From positions 107,430,099 through 107,494,098 of the forward strand of contig OY821519.1 of NCBI GenBank assembly GCA_963682025.1: 64,000 nucleotides of DNA, written 5' to 3'. The stretch comes from Cordilura impudica (Eukaryota > Arthropoda > Insecta > Diptera > Scathophagidae). The notes beneath the pieces were generated by a model. It was given only the letters and a program-made list of their open reading frames with translations, was not told the origin of the DNA and made no database searches. Positions within the stretch are counted from its first letter, which is position 1, and each line of letters starts with the position of its first letter. A program made the translations under genes and the position numbers. Shown here in pieces: positions 21,972-33,190 of this stretch.

Positions 21972-23905
21972 ATGATGCGACACAAATTTTTAAAAATGGA
22001 TGAAATTATGGGAATCTTGAATTCATCGGACGAAGAAGATGAAGTCACTACAGCAGTTCACAGATCAACAGAGGTGAATGTTGTATACATTCCACCAGAA
22101 GTAGATGAGACAAGTGACACTGAACAAATTAACGACGAAATTATCGAATTTAACGAGCCACTTGCAATGGATATCGCTGGGTCGGTCGAATTAGAATACG
22201 AAGTCGTCGAAAATTACCCTGAAGATCAAGAAGAAACTGAAAGAAGCCTCGAACCAACTCCAAAAAAATTTAAATCGCAAGCTGAATATGGCCCAGCCTC
22301 TTGGCGTAAGCGTCCCTTTAAATATTCCAAAGAACCACCTAACGTTGAAGCTACAAAAATCGAGGGCATTGTACAAGGATTAGGTAAATATTATTAGAAT
22401 TAATAATAAAATTATGTCCATAAATCGTTCTCTTGATGTAGGTGGAAAATCACCTGCTGAGCTCTTTGCCCTTTTCTTAGATGAAGACTTGTGTACAATG
22501 ATTATTGAGCTCAGTGACAAATACCCTGGTCAGCAAAATGCAAGCCTTGGACTCCAGCAATATGAATTGAAGCGATTAATCGGTATTTTATTTCTAAGTG
22601 GTTACCATGTCCTTCCGCAATGGAAGTTATATTGGTCACTTCAACCAGACTTGGAAGCCCCGATTGTTCGCAATTCGCTACCTCGATCGAGATTTGAGGC
22701 AATCAAGAGGTTGATCCATTTGTCGGATAACAATAGTTTGGATACGTCTGATAAATATTCAAAGATTAGGCCATTTTTTGACGCAAGCAACAAACGATTT
22801 ATGCAGTTTGGAATTTGGGCTCATAATTTATCAGTTTATGAACAGATGATCCCCTACTTTGGAAGACATTCCTGCAAAATGTTCATCCGTGGCAAACCTA
22901 TTCGATTTGGGTTTAAAGCTTGGTGCTTGTGCTCATCAAGTGGATATTTGTATCAGTCCATACTATATGGAGGAGCAGCAACTCCACACGACAAAACCAT
23001 TGGACTTGGAGCGGATGTTGTTCTCAAACTATTGGAGAATATTTCATCACCATCGTCTCATAGAATATTCTTCGATAACTTTTTCACTTTTCTTCATCTC
23101 ATGTGCCTACTAAGTGATCGTGGATTCTTTGCGACAGGAACTGTTGGGGCAAATAGAACTGGAAAAGCCATGCTGCCTGAAAATATGAAAAAAGGCGAAT
23201 ATGTAGCAATGTATGATCATGACAAGGAGCTCGTTGTAATAAGATGGATAGATAATGCAGCTGTTACGATGTTATCAAATCATTCATCAATAGAACCACT
23301 CGCTACAGCAAAGCGGTTTGACCGCAAGCAAAAAAAAAACATATAAACATAAAGGTTCCCCGAATGACAAAGGACTATAATGAAGGTAAGGATACAAAAT
23401 AATCGATGTATGTACATCTCAAGAACCTACTATCAGTTCCTATTTTTTTTCGCCCTCTCTCATAGGTATGGGGGGTGTTGACCTCCATGATAATCCTTTG
23501 GGTAATTATCGTACTGGCATACGGGGGAAAAAATGGTGGTGGCCTCTTTTTACAAATACCCTTTCCAACATGATGGTTATTGCACGGAAATTGCATTGCT
23601 TGGTTGCAAAAACTGAGAAAAGTAATATAATGCCACAACTAGAATTCAGATGCCAAATCACTCACGCTCTTTTATCATCGGAGAAGGCTGACCAGGATTT
23701 GAGTAATGTTCCTGGTACTAGCAATGCTTCTAGATATAGCGATGCGGCTAATATCAATGATACTAAGCATTTTGCTGGCAAGCGTGGTGACGATGTGCCA
23801 CCCAGACGATGCAAAGTATGTTCGTCAAAGACTCCCTTCATATGCGTCAAATGTAACGTAAATTTACACGCCAAATGTTTTGGTAAATATTATAAACATC
23901 AATAA
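21972..23905 (+). pseudogene. piggyBac transposase, three exons, first catalytic Asp lost
   Basis: Exon 1 (21972-22383) starts at ATGATG and encodes an acidic N-terminus. A 58-nt GT-AG intron (22384-22441) restores frame into exon 2 (22442-23385), which holds the DDE_Tnp_1_7 core. An 80-nt GT-AG intron (23386-23465) leads to exon 3 (23466-23905). Near 23335 an extra A in an A-run shifts the frame; beyond it NIKVPRMTKDYNEG runs into MGGVDLHDN across the splice. Of the three catalytic aspartates, FFDNFF (23074-23076) and GGVDLHD (23480-23482) are present. The first, usually D-E-x-MIP, is tyrosine (SVYEQMIPYFGRHS, TAT at 22837-22839). The C-terminal zinc region (RRCKVC, CVKC, LHAKC) is intact. 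The stop codon overlaps an AATAAA signal at 23901-23906. The modelled length, about 595 residues, is normal. Confidence 0.88.
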
Positions 23906-24195
23906 AATATATATTCTATTATATCTTTTTACTATTCACTGTATATAATAATAATTTTTCAATAAATCTTGATGATCTCTCTACTAAATTTGTTTTATTG
24001 TTATTATTAGTTTTACGCATATTATGTATATGCAACGGCCCAAGGGGTAGAAAACTACCCACGCCATATCTCGGAAACCAATTGAGATAACTCAAAGATT
24101 TTTTTAATTTTTCTTAATGAGGTCTATAAGAGGTAGTATTCCAAAAATCATGAAAAAATTCCAACGGGATCGGTTAGCGGGCCGAAATGGGTTAA

Positions 24196-25090
24196 TGTTT
24201 GTTAATCTAAATTGATTCAGAGTTATTTACATTTTTGTGTCGGTATTTATACACAATAATTTGTTGATTTTTTTAGTGTGACCAATTATTATGTCTTTGT
24301 TATTTCTTATGGCTTAAAAGTTTTTTTCGGTTATCATATTTCTTACATAATTATTACAAAATTTTTCTTTCAGATGATTTAGTTTCAATTTTATAAGTAT
24401 AACACACTTTCTATTAAAGTTTCAATATTTCATGAATAAATAATATTCAATTTAAATTGCAATAATGAATATTTTATTAATTGTGTCATTTGTGGTATAG
24501 TGCATTTCACTATGATAGATACACTACACAACAGAAAAATTAGACTTAATCTGCGGTATACTTGTCGCATTTCTTATCGAAATTTTTCAATCGAAATTAT
24601 CGATTGATTTCCTAAAATAAAACACTAAGAATAATTTCACAAAGCCACAGTTAACAAATTATGGTCCCTAGTTAAGAATAAAAATGCAGCGAGATATCAC
24701 GCATTCCGTCTTCTTTAAATTCTAAACTAAAATATGGCATTTCTATTGATTTTACTCGACATCAAATGCGTCGATTAGCTCCCTGTTTTTTTATGTTAGG
24801 AGTGAGATCGAAAATATATTATCACACACTTTTGGCTCCTTCTTTTCATAAGCCAACATATTGTATCCACATATTTTTGGACAGATTTGGTATCCTGTTA
24901 CCATGATCAGAAAGCTCTTCAGTGCAACAAGAATAATTACATGGTCTCATAACTAAGGCAATCAAGACCTGCAGCCTGTGCGGAGCTTCGTCTGTGAAGA
25001 GATAGCGGTCTCTTGTAAAAAGGAAGTTGAAAAGCATGCACAAGTTATCGCTAAACTACCTGAATTACCCACAAGTTGATCTAGAATAAC
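24196..25090. other. AT-rich sequence with one small MITE-like copy
   Basis: No gene recognised. The only structure is the short inverted-repeat segment annotated at 24688-24785. A 65-codon minus-strand frame at 24846-25043 shows no domain. Confidence 0.45.
24688..24785. mobile_element. Small MITE, relative of 41229-41386
   Basis: GAGATATCACGCATTCCG on the left and CATCAAATGCGTCGATTAG on the right correspond to decayed termini of the copy at 41229-41386. The inner segment ACTAAAATATGG...TTGATTTTACTCGACATC is shared with that copy. No coding. Confidence 0.5.
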
Positions 25091-25523
25091 TATGTGGTAC
25101 CTTATACCATGCGCTTACAGAAATGGTGTAATTTCAACTAATTTGCTATAGAAAATAAACATAAGCCAAATCTGAGTGGAATTTGTATATTATACACCAC
25201 AATATGGTCCGAGTATAATGAGTTTTTGCTGATGCTTGTAACAAACAAAAATATTTCACCTATTTTACCGAGCGACTCTGAATCACTTTCTGAGTCATTG
25301 TATCTATTTCCGTCCGTCGCGCGTCCATGCAAACTTTGTAACCAAATTATTGGTCGCAGATATTGAAATTTGGTACGTTAGTTTCTATCAGTGAAACTGG
25401 TGCAAGCCGGTTATGCACTTAACTTATCCATTTCTTAGTCATAGCCCCCATATGAAACTGATTCCCGATCTTCACTTAAACCTATCGAAAAGAAAAATAT
25501 TGCACCTACTTTACTCAAATTTG
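25091..25523 (-). mobile_element. DINE-1-like family A, rearranged fragment
   Basis: The first 100 bp carry left-end sequence in plus orientation (CTTATACCATGCGCTTACAG, AAAATAAACATAAGCCAAAT). From about 25192 the sequence reads as a minus copy: CACCACAATATGG, GACTCTGAATCACTTTCTGA, a short CCGTCCGTCG tract, then TTCCCGATCTTCACTTAAA. It ends where family B copy 2 starts. Either two fragments are joined or one copy was inverted internally. Confidence 0.6.
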
Positions 25524-28477
25524 TTATATCCTCCACTACAGTGTGCAGAGGGTATATATAAGTTTGTCATTCCGTTTGTAATAATTAGAAAAAAAATTTT
25601 GTACCCCATAAAATATATATATTTGTGATCCTTATAACAACCGCAGTTGATATAGCGAATGAAGAACTAAAAAAAGTCTTAAAAAAATATAATTTTCTAT
25701 GTTGTTCTTGTCACGATCACGCCCTGAATAGTGCAGCTACAGTGATCATTTTTAGTGAGAATGTTTCATAAATTCATGGGAAGATTTCTATTTAAAAATC
25801 ATTAAAAGCGGTGGAACAGGTCCAGGGAAATCTCTGAAAAAGTAAAAAAAAAATGAAAAATATGATGTTTCTATATTGTTCTTGTTGTTATTCTAAATGT
25901 TGTGTTGTTGTCATAGCTGGACTTGTTGTTTTTATGGTCGTTGTGGTAATAATATAATAAAAACTTACCCTTTGTACATTTTTTTTATTAACTCAGGTAG
26001 AAAAATTTAAAAGTTTCCATTGCTTTGGCATCACTCTAAAAATTTGTTAGATCATTTCTGTTATTACCACGAGCCTGCCAGCAAAATTTCAGATCGAATG
26101 GCTCACGGGAAATTGGTTAAAATCGATCCAAAATTTTTTCGACAATCAGACACTATGAGTTAATATAAAGGGAGTAAATATTCACCAACATCTAAAGCAA
26201 ATAATGCTAAAATACCTAGTTATTAATAAAAAAAAAAAACAATGCAAATATAGCAAAAAAAATTTTATGTATAAATTTATTTATAAATTTATATAAATAT
26301 ATTAAATAATACAAATAATATACATATATTATATATCCATAACAACTGCATGTTAGATATAAGTGGGTATATTATTTTATTTACATAAAATTCTGCAATA
26401 TTTTGTTGTGGGGAAAATACATTTATTTTGCATTAACAGAGTGTCCCTTCATTTTGCTTAGCGTGACTATGCCACAGTAGATGGCACCACAATTTTTGTT
26501 TGTTCTAATTAGCTTTGCAATAGTTATTTCTATTTTAACATGAATGTTAATATTTTCAACTGGATATCATACAGAACAATGTTAAGAGTATACACGGGCT
26601 GGTCTTTTATTTCATACGTATTTTCATTATTCTTTTACAAATATGAACATAAGTTTGGCATATTAACTTTTTGTTGTCTTTACAAAATAAAGTTACCGAG
26701 TTCATCAATGAGTTTTTTGCTTTCAAAACAGTTCTACATAGTTATATGGAATTATTATTCTGCTTTACCTACAAAATATCTGATTGCGATTAAATCTAAT
26801 TTTTAAAAATTGTTTATAATTACTAAAGCACTATTATTCACATAAATACAAAATTGCACTTTTTAAATTTTCCATTCAAATTTAAGAAAATATCAATTCT
26901 AAAAACTGGAATTAAAAATTTCCAATTATAAATTACAATTAATTGAATTCAGAAAATCATATCAAAACGTCGGAAATTATAATTTTAAATTTAGAAGACA
27001 TCAATTGCATCTTTAATATATAAATTTTATTCGTCAAGCACAAATTGAAATTCAAAAAAAAAAAAAAACACCAAATACCTATCTTTACATTTAACAAATT
27101 TTTACATTTAAAAAAAATCTAGACATTCAGGAGAAATTAATAGCTTTTCAGTACCGCGATTCAGTAACTTCTTTTAACGATAGTCGAATCGTTAAAAAAA
27201 GAAAATTGCAAAATTATCAGTAAAATTTTCAAACGATATTCGCTATTGTTAAAATCAGCTGTTGTTGTTATCTAAACGACAACCATTTTTGTGTTGTTTA
27301 TTCAATCGATAAAAACTTAAATTTTTAGGTTGAAATGTCGCCATACATAAATAAAAATCATAAAATAGTGAAAATATTTTGCTTTTATTAAAAAAACTTT
27401 TTTATATAAATAAAAAAATTAAATAGCATATTCAATTCATTATTTTATTTTCAAATAAATAAACAGAAATACTAGTAAAAAAAATAAAGATATTAAACAT
27501 AAACATAAAATCATCCTGTCAAACACGAAGTAATTTGTTTTTTTCTATTCTTATTTGTGTTTCTCGCTTATTTTGACAGAGATGCCACTCGTTTACAATT
27601 TAAGATGTATGTACTTAGTGAATCACTTAATACTTAGTGCAAACAACAATAGCTGCCGATATATTTTGCGATTGTCGGATCGTTGAAATTTACAAAATCG
27701 GACTACAGAAAATATTAATTTAAATTCAATGAATTTTAGAAAACGTCAATTGACATTTAAGAATTGCGAACATAAAAACTGTTACATAAATAAACGCAAT
27801 TTGATGAGAATGTTATTTTTTATATATAAATTTTCACAATTTTTTATGGATGAAAATTTAAAGTTTTTCAGAAAATAAAGAGAACAAATTATTTTATTTA
27901 AAATGTTTGGGACATTTGGTTTTTTGCGTTTGGCATCCCTAATTTTAATATTTATTATTAATTTATTCTCTATGTTTTCCAAATATGGCAATATTTAAAT
28001 AAAAAAATTGAGAGAGTTTTTTTTGGTTATTATTTTGTTACTCCATCCGACCTATATGGCCGCAATGAAGAAATATTTGGCCAGTTAAAAGAAACTATAC
28101 AGCCATCTCCAATTAGCACGATTTAATGCATATAGCCACCCTACACAACTATTACCTTTGCAATGGAGGGTAGGGCGAGCTATTTAATTAGCAAAAACTA
28201 AATTAAACGAGAAGTTATGTCATATAACCGTAAACGCATGCATATAGGTATATAACCTAAATGCATGCCGATCAGCAACCACGATGACCAAAAATCAAAC
28301 ACCGAAATAAATCCGAAATAATAGAAAAGACGAAAAGCAACCCAAAGAATTTGCTAAAATAATTTGGTATTAAGTTTAAAAAATTGTTTACTTTTTCATT
28401 TACATTTATTATCAAGACTCAAACTGAGGTGGAGGGTATCAAAGATTCGGCACAGCCGAATTTAACACTCTTACTTG
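25524..28477 (-). mobile_element. Family B large DINE-related element, copy 2 (uninterrupted)
   Basis: The hairpin end TCCTCCACTACAGTGTGCAG leading to AGGGTATATA is at the left. The other end, GATTCGGCACAGCCGAATTT then AACACTCTTACTTG, is at the right. It aligns along its length with copy 1 (reverse) and copy 3. Around 26270-26300 it lacks about 65 bp present in the other copies, and the microsatellite segment is deleted. At 2.95 kb it is free of large insertions and gives the empty reference for both Tc1 insertions. Confidence 0.8.
26540..26806 (+). other. Conserved 88-codon open frame within family B
   Basis: MNVNIFNWISYRTMLRVYTG continues through a hydrophobic, aromatic-rich stretch to IAIKSNF and a stop. 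Copy 3 has a matching frame (62992-63201) with mostly conservative changes and an earlier stop. Copy 1 (minus strand, about 16050-15800) has an in-frame stop at the eighth codon. Conservation between copies may reflect only their recent spread. It lies antisense to the element's CAAGTAAG-first orientation. I do not claim it is translated. Confidence 0.25.
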
Positions 28478-28479
28478 TT

Positions 28480-28700
28480 TTGATATGTTTTTGCAAAAAA
28501 TATGTGACATAATGAAACGTGGTCAGGATCGGTCATTTTTCGCCCTAGTATCCATATAAATATAGCAACAGATATGAACTTGTTGAAATCTGCTGGCAAA
28601 AAATTAATAAAAATTCTACTCAGTCTTGGATTATGCTTATTTTTTGATACACAACTAGTTGGACGCAAGACCAACTCTCTAAATGAATGGTATAGAGCAA
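28480..28700 (-). mobile_element. DINE-1-like family A fragment
   Basis: TTTTGCAAAAAATATGTGAC, GGTCAGGATCGGTCATTTTT, ATATGAACTTGTTGAAATCT and GGATTATGCTTATTTTTTGA match the left half of family A in reverse. Both the palindrome and the microsatellite end are missing. The open frame at 28574 starts in this fragment and is not a single gene. Confidence 0.65.
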
Positions 28701-28752
28701 GGGTGCCCACATCATTCTTACGAATGTGCAAACATATTTTTTCATATCGTTA

Positions 28753-30926
28753 TTTTATTTATATATGTAGTACACTGAACATGCGTAACGAAGACCGGGA
28801 ATTATTTTTAGAAGCATGTAGCCGACATGGTCTTGTAGTAGAGGGAACACTATTTGAACAAAAACTTAGTCATAAAACGACATTGGTCTCTCCAAATTGG
28901 AGGACTGAAAATCAAATTGACCACTTTTGCCGTAAATGGAAGCATAACCTCTGCGATGTTAGAGTAAAACCTAGCGCCGATATTGGATCTGATCATCACC
29001 TGGTTATTGCTGTCTTGCAGAGGAAGGTCTGATCCATCCGTAACGTCCATCAACAGTTATCGGCACGTAAGTTTGATGTCGCAAAACTAAAAACACTCAG
29101 ATATCTACAAACGGTTGAAAATGATATTAACAGATTAACACAACAGAAATACAATCGAAATGATGGAATGGAACTACGTTGGCATCAAATAAAGAAAATA
29201 CTCTTACAGATATGTGAGCAAATACTGGGACAAGACCCTAAGCGGAGAAAGGAGTGGATCAGCTTTCAAACATGGCCCTTTATTGAAGAAAAATGATATT
29301 TGAAAACATCGAAAAACAATGAAAAGTCGCTTAGTAAACGCATTGAACTTGAAAATGAAGAATAAAGAAGTAAAAAAAAGCTTGTAGGAGAGACCAGAGG
29401 ATATTTACCGATGAACTTACGACCCAGGCAAACGTTGTCGCAATCAAAAAAGACACTAAAAGTGTTTATGAGAAAACGAGAAGACTAACTGGTAAACATA
29501 AACCACATTACTGCCCCATTAAATCCAAAGATGGAACTCTTCTAACAAACGTAGATGAACAATACATACGATGGAGACCCTCAACAACAGCTCACCATAT
29601 CCCGAACCATCCAATGATATTCCGCTCCGGATGAAATAATAACAGCTATTTGAAAACTAAAAATCGGCGGGTTTTGACCAGATTCCACCTGAATTTATAA
29701 AACGCTGCCCAGTTACAATGGCAACGATATTTCATCCACTATTCGAAAAAATCTGCTACAAAGAAAAATTACCAGATGACTGGCTTCAAGGAATCCTTAT
29801 AACAAAACCGTAAAAAAGGCAACCTTTCGCAATGTAAGAATTATCGTGGAATCTCGCTTCTTTCTATACCATCCATAATACTTACAAGAATCCTCCTAAA
29901 TAGAATAAATGATACAAAAGAAACGAAATTGGGTAAGGAACAAGCTGGCTTCCGATCGAACAGGTCGTGTGGTGACCACATTAACACACTAATATTTATC
30001 GCTGAACAGGTAGAAGAATGGCAGAGTAATCTGCATCTCACTTTGTAGATTATACTACCGCATTTGACAGCATATTCCGCTGCAAAATATGGGATATCTT
30101 AAAAAACACTGGTATTCCACATAAGATGATTAACCTAAAAAGAGCTCATACGATAACTTTCAATGTAGAGTCGTGCACAGCAACCGGCTCTCAGAACCAT
30201 TTCTTCCGAAATAAGGTGCAAGACAGGGATGCCTTGAAAATACTGTTGCAACTAACCTACGCGGAATCCAATGAAACTTAACCAGTCATCTCGAGGATTT
30301 AGACTACGCTGATGACATCTCTTTTCTGTCCACTAAACATTCGGATATGGAATCGAAAATTGATGACTTGGATGTCCTCTCAGCAAATGTTGATCTCAAA
30401 ATTAACACAGGGAAAACAAAGGCGCTGAAGATAAGAACCGCAAGCAATAACCCTTTTGTCATCGGTCACGAACAGGTTGAGTTCGTTGATAAGTTCTTCC
30501 ACCTGGGAAGCATGGTCTCAAAATCCGGATTGGTAAAGCAAACAGTGAGTTCTTCCAACTTCGAAATAATTGGAAATCAACCACTATATCAGTCAAAACC
30601 AAAATAAACATATTTAAGTCAAATGTTCTATCAGTTTTGCTTTATATAGGTGCGAAACATGGTTGACGAAAGCAGCACTGAACTTTAAACTACAATGTTT
30701 TAAAAATCGCTGCTTGCACAACATTTCGAAAATCTGGTGGCCGAACGTCATAACTAACGACGAACTATATAGAAAATGCAACATTGAGAATATCCAAATT
30801 ATTATTAAAAGAATAAAGTGGATATGGAACGGTCACACTCTCAGGAAGGATCCAGATGAAATAAGATGCCTAGCCCTAGATTGGGATCCACAAGGTAATA
30901 GAAGAAGAGGTCGAGAAACTTTGTAG
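28753..30926 (+). pseudogene. Endonuclease-reverse transcriptase pseudogene (RTE-like)
   Basis: The endonuclease C-terminus reads ACSRHGLVVEGTLFEQ, HKTTLVSPNWRTENQIDHF and SADIGSDHHLVIA, with the conserved SDHHLV box. After stops, the RT follows: KNYRGISLLSIPSIILTRI, KEQAGFRSNRSCGDHINTL and the catalytic DYADDISFLS near 30303-30332. Next come LKINTGKTKALKIRT, FVDKFFHLGSMVSKSG, and a C-terminal region with IWWPNVITNDELYRK, WIWNGHTLRKDPDE and LDWDPQGNRRRGR. The order matches the single ORF of RTE-type elements (apurinic endonuclease, then RT, then a conserved tail). Many frame breaks, including TAG and TGA codons in the 29.8-30.2 kb part, make it inactive. Confidence 0.8.
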
Positions 30927-30972
30927 AGGCCTTATGCTCCACAGGGAGTTAAGTGGACGGAAGAAGAAGAAG
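28753..30972 (+). mobile_element. RTE-like non-LTR retrotransposon, decayed
   Basis: A roughly 2.2-kb 5'-truncated LINE. It begins within the endonuclease and runs through the reverse transcriptase to a C-terminal domain. It ends near a GAAGAAGAAGAAG tandem tail (30960-30972), which fits RTE elements with short repeat tails instead of poly(A). Frameshifts and stops are frequent. The clade (RTE or a close relative) is assigned from motif wording and is not certain. Confidence 0.75.
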
Positions 30973-31084
30973 TACTCTGGAAAAAAAATATATATTAAAT
31001 AAAATATTTCTAAATTCTTTTCAATATGATATGTTGTGTTGTGAGAGCAGATCAAACATTCTGCTTCAGCCTTAAAGTTATAAG

Positions 31085-31258
31085 TTTTTTTTTAAGCCTA
31101 GTTCCGCGAAGCCGAGTGCAGATTTTTAATTTTTGGGTCCAGGGATAATCCGGATTCGGCTAGTTTTTGCAGTGACGGACCAAAGCCTCTAGTGGGAATC
31201 GAACCCACGACCCCCGCATGATAGACGAGCACGCTACCTACTCACCTACCGGGGCGCT
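31085..31258 (-). mobile_element. tRNA-derived SINE
   Basis: On the minus strand the head is GCGCCCCGGTAGGTGAGTAG and includes a good pol III A box (TAGGTGAGTAG, 31249-31239). A perfect B box, GGTTCGATTCC, lies at 31206-31196. A tRNA-unrelated body (TTTGGTCCGTCACTGC, then CGGATTATCCCTGGACCC and CTCGGCTTCGCGGAACTAGG) follows, ending in a short A run (31093-31085). Acceptor pairing is incomplete, so it is a SINE head and not a functional tRNA. Transcription by RNA polymerase III is inferred. Target duplications are not clear. Confidence 0.75.
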
Positions 31259-31540
31259 TAAACATGACTTTCGCACTTCTCACCTAAATATGTTTAGCTC
31301 ATTTTTTGAAGTAATAATTTGAATTTTAAGCTTAAGATCGACACTGAATTTTCCCAATAGCTTTATAATTCACAGCTGCAAACTATTTTTTAAACGGAAT
31401 CATACGTTGGACAAAAACAAAATCTACATTGAATATCTCGATCACTAATGTGTACCAACAAAGCACACAAAAGTGTTCATGATCTGCTCTTTCGTATAAG
31501 CAAGAAAAAACAACAAAAAACGAAAAAGGCAAAATTGTTC
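31259..31540. other. Unassigned spacer
   Basis: Nothing recognised between the SINE and the next DINE-like copy; AT-rich with no open frame of note. Confidence 0.4.
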
Positions 31541-32290
31541 ATTATGTGGTTTGGGTATAATGACTTTGTGCTGCTGTTTGTAACAACCAAAAATATTTGA
31601 CCTACACCCATCTTTAATTATACCGATCGAATCAGAATCACTATCTGATCAGAATCACTATCTGATCAGAATCACTATCTGATTCGATATAGCGATGTCC
31701 GTCCGCCCGTCCGTCCGTCCGTCCGTCTGTGTGTCCATGTAAAATTTGTAATCAAACTGCAGGTCGCAAATATGAATATATTTTGATAAAATTTGGTATT
31801 AGATCTTTCGTCGGCCATGGGATGAACGCTGTTGAAATTGGTGAGAATCGGTCCATGTTCAGACCAAGCCGCCAAATTATCATCCAAATTATCATACAAA
31901 ACTCAGTAGAATTGGGTCTGTATGTATATATTACATCCACTAATCAGTACTCCAAAAATGATCCCTATTGGACAACTCTTAGTCATAGGCCCCATATAGA
32001 GTTGCTTCCCGATCTTCACTTAAATCTATCAAAAAAGAAAAATATTGCACTGATTCTTCTCAAATTTTGTTTGTATATATTTTTGCAAAATACAAGAGAC
32101 TTTACCAAATATGGTTAGCATCAGTCCATTTTTGGGCCTAGTCCCCATATAGATATAGCATCCCACTCAAATTTGGTTTATGCTTATTTTCTATATCCAG
32201 TTATTTGGGCCTGAGAGATAGGGTCTCTAAACAAATGATATAGGGTACCGTATAGTCGGTCTAGACCGACTATTATTTTCTTACTTGTTT
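31541..32290 (-). mobile_element. DINE-1-like element, family A copy 4
   Basis: Minus orientation. The hairpin end is shortened (starts ATTATGTGGTTTGGGTATAA). The ATCAGAATCACTATCTG segment is present three times in tandem (about 31627-31682), a local duplication next to the microsatellite CCGTCCGTCC (31693-31727). It ends with the palindrome and ATTTTCTTACTTG. Confidence 0.85.
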
Positions 32291-32432
32291 ATTTTGTGTT
32301 GCTTTATGCTGAGTGCGGTGTGTGTGTATTAGAATACACTGCCTATGACTAAGTGCATTAAAAAACACAAAAGTACATCGAGTGTATAGGCCTTGGACAT
32401 ATATGGTATAGGCGGTTTAAAAAGGCTATATT

Positions 32433-33190
32433 TCTGTGGTTTTCTGGAATAACCGCGTACGTCATAAAATCAAAATGTTCAGGGGAGCCAAAAAACGTTA
32501 TATTTGGAATTATGGGCTCGATATAAAGTTTCTAGAGCGTTTTATTTAACAGTCCTGTAGATATGGGCCATAAATACTTTACATAAAATTTTGAGTCAAA
32601 AATCTTCAGAGGAATAGATCATAGAGAAGGACAAAAAACAATATGTAAATTACGCTTAAAGCGTGTGCATATATCGACAAAAGTCGTTTTCCTTGAAAAA
32701 GAAAACTACCAACGCAATCACCCATGTAGACATAAGTTGTTGTTGCTTTAAAAATGGACTTTTTTGTTCGTCAACAAAAAGTTAACGGGACTTAGTATGA
32801 GAACATAACAACGTATCAAGAATAACAGTGACAAAAAATAACAGAAATAAATACACAAGTTTTTATAAGTGGTTATAAACTGAAAAATAATCCAAAATTA
32901 TTTTGCATTTTTTTTTTTTCATTCATAACAACATATGTCGCTGTGTGTCGTTTTCTGAGAAAATAATTTGCCAGCAATCAAACGTAGGTTGACATACGTC
33001 GATATTACTGCAAATTAATTTAATAAACATTTAAATTACGTCATTATTTAAAGAAAAAACTTAGAAATGGTCAATATATTTTTTTTTTAAATTTAACACA
33101 TGTAAAGAGCGTTAAAAATTAATATATTTGGCATCGTTAACTCAAAACTGACAAAAATCGACATACGCGGTTATTCCAGAAAACCACAGA
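32433..33190. mobile_element. Unclassified TIR element, 758 bp
   Basis: The termini are 32-bp inverted repeats differing at about two positions: TCTGTGGTTTTCTGGAATAA then CCGCGTACGTC at the left, and its reverse complement at the right (33159-33190). There is no open frame of note, so it is non-autonomous. No target duplication is obvious (left flank GGCTATATT, right flank TTTTTCTTAT). The superfamily is not assigned. Confidence 0.8.

Larger units (their letters stand above)
21447..24191 (+). mobile_element. Complete piggyBac element
   Basis: TTAA duplications flank both ends (21443-21446 and 24192-24195). The tips are inverted repeats beginning CCCATTTTGGCCC on the left and CCCATTTCGGCCC on the right. 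A perfect 25-bp subterminal inverted repeat contains GGGTAGTTTTCTACCCC, itself a hairpin: left at about 21764-21788, right at about 24037-24061. An extra related hairpin lies only near the left tip (about 21465-21480). The length, 2745 bp, fits an autonomous piggyBac. It encodes a three-exon transposase on the plus strand. Confidence 0.93.

Noticed and set aside
21972..23905. A domesticated host piggyBac gene.
   Set aside because: TTAA sites and inverted tips still flank it, and it has a frameshift and a lost catalytic Asp, so a dead element is the simpler reading.
28574..29032. A 152-codon single gene starting in the DINE fragment.
   Set aside because: The first ~60 codons are repeat A sequence; only the part after about 28753 is the LINE endonuclease.
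31196..31258. Candidate tRNA gene on the minus strand.
   Set aside because: The A and B boxes are good, but the acceptor stem does not pair properly and a SINE body with A tail follows.
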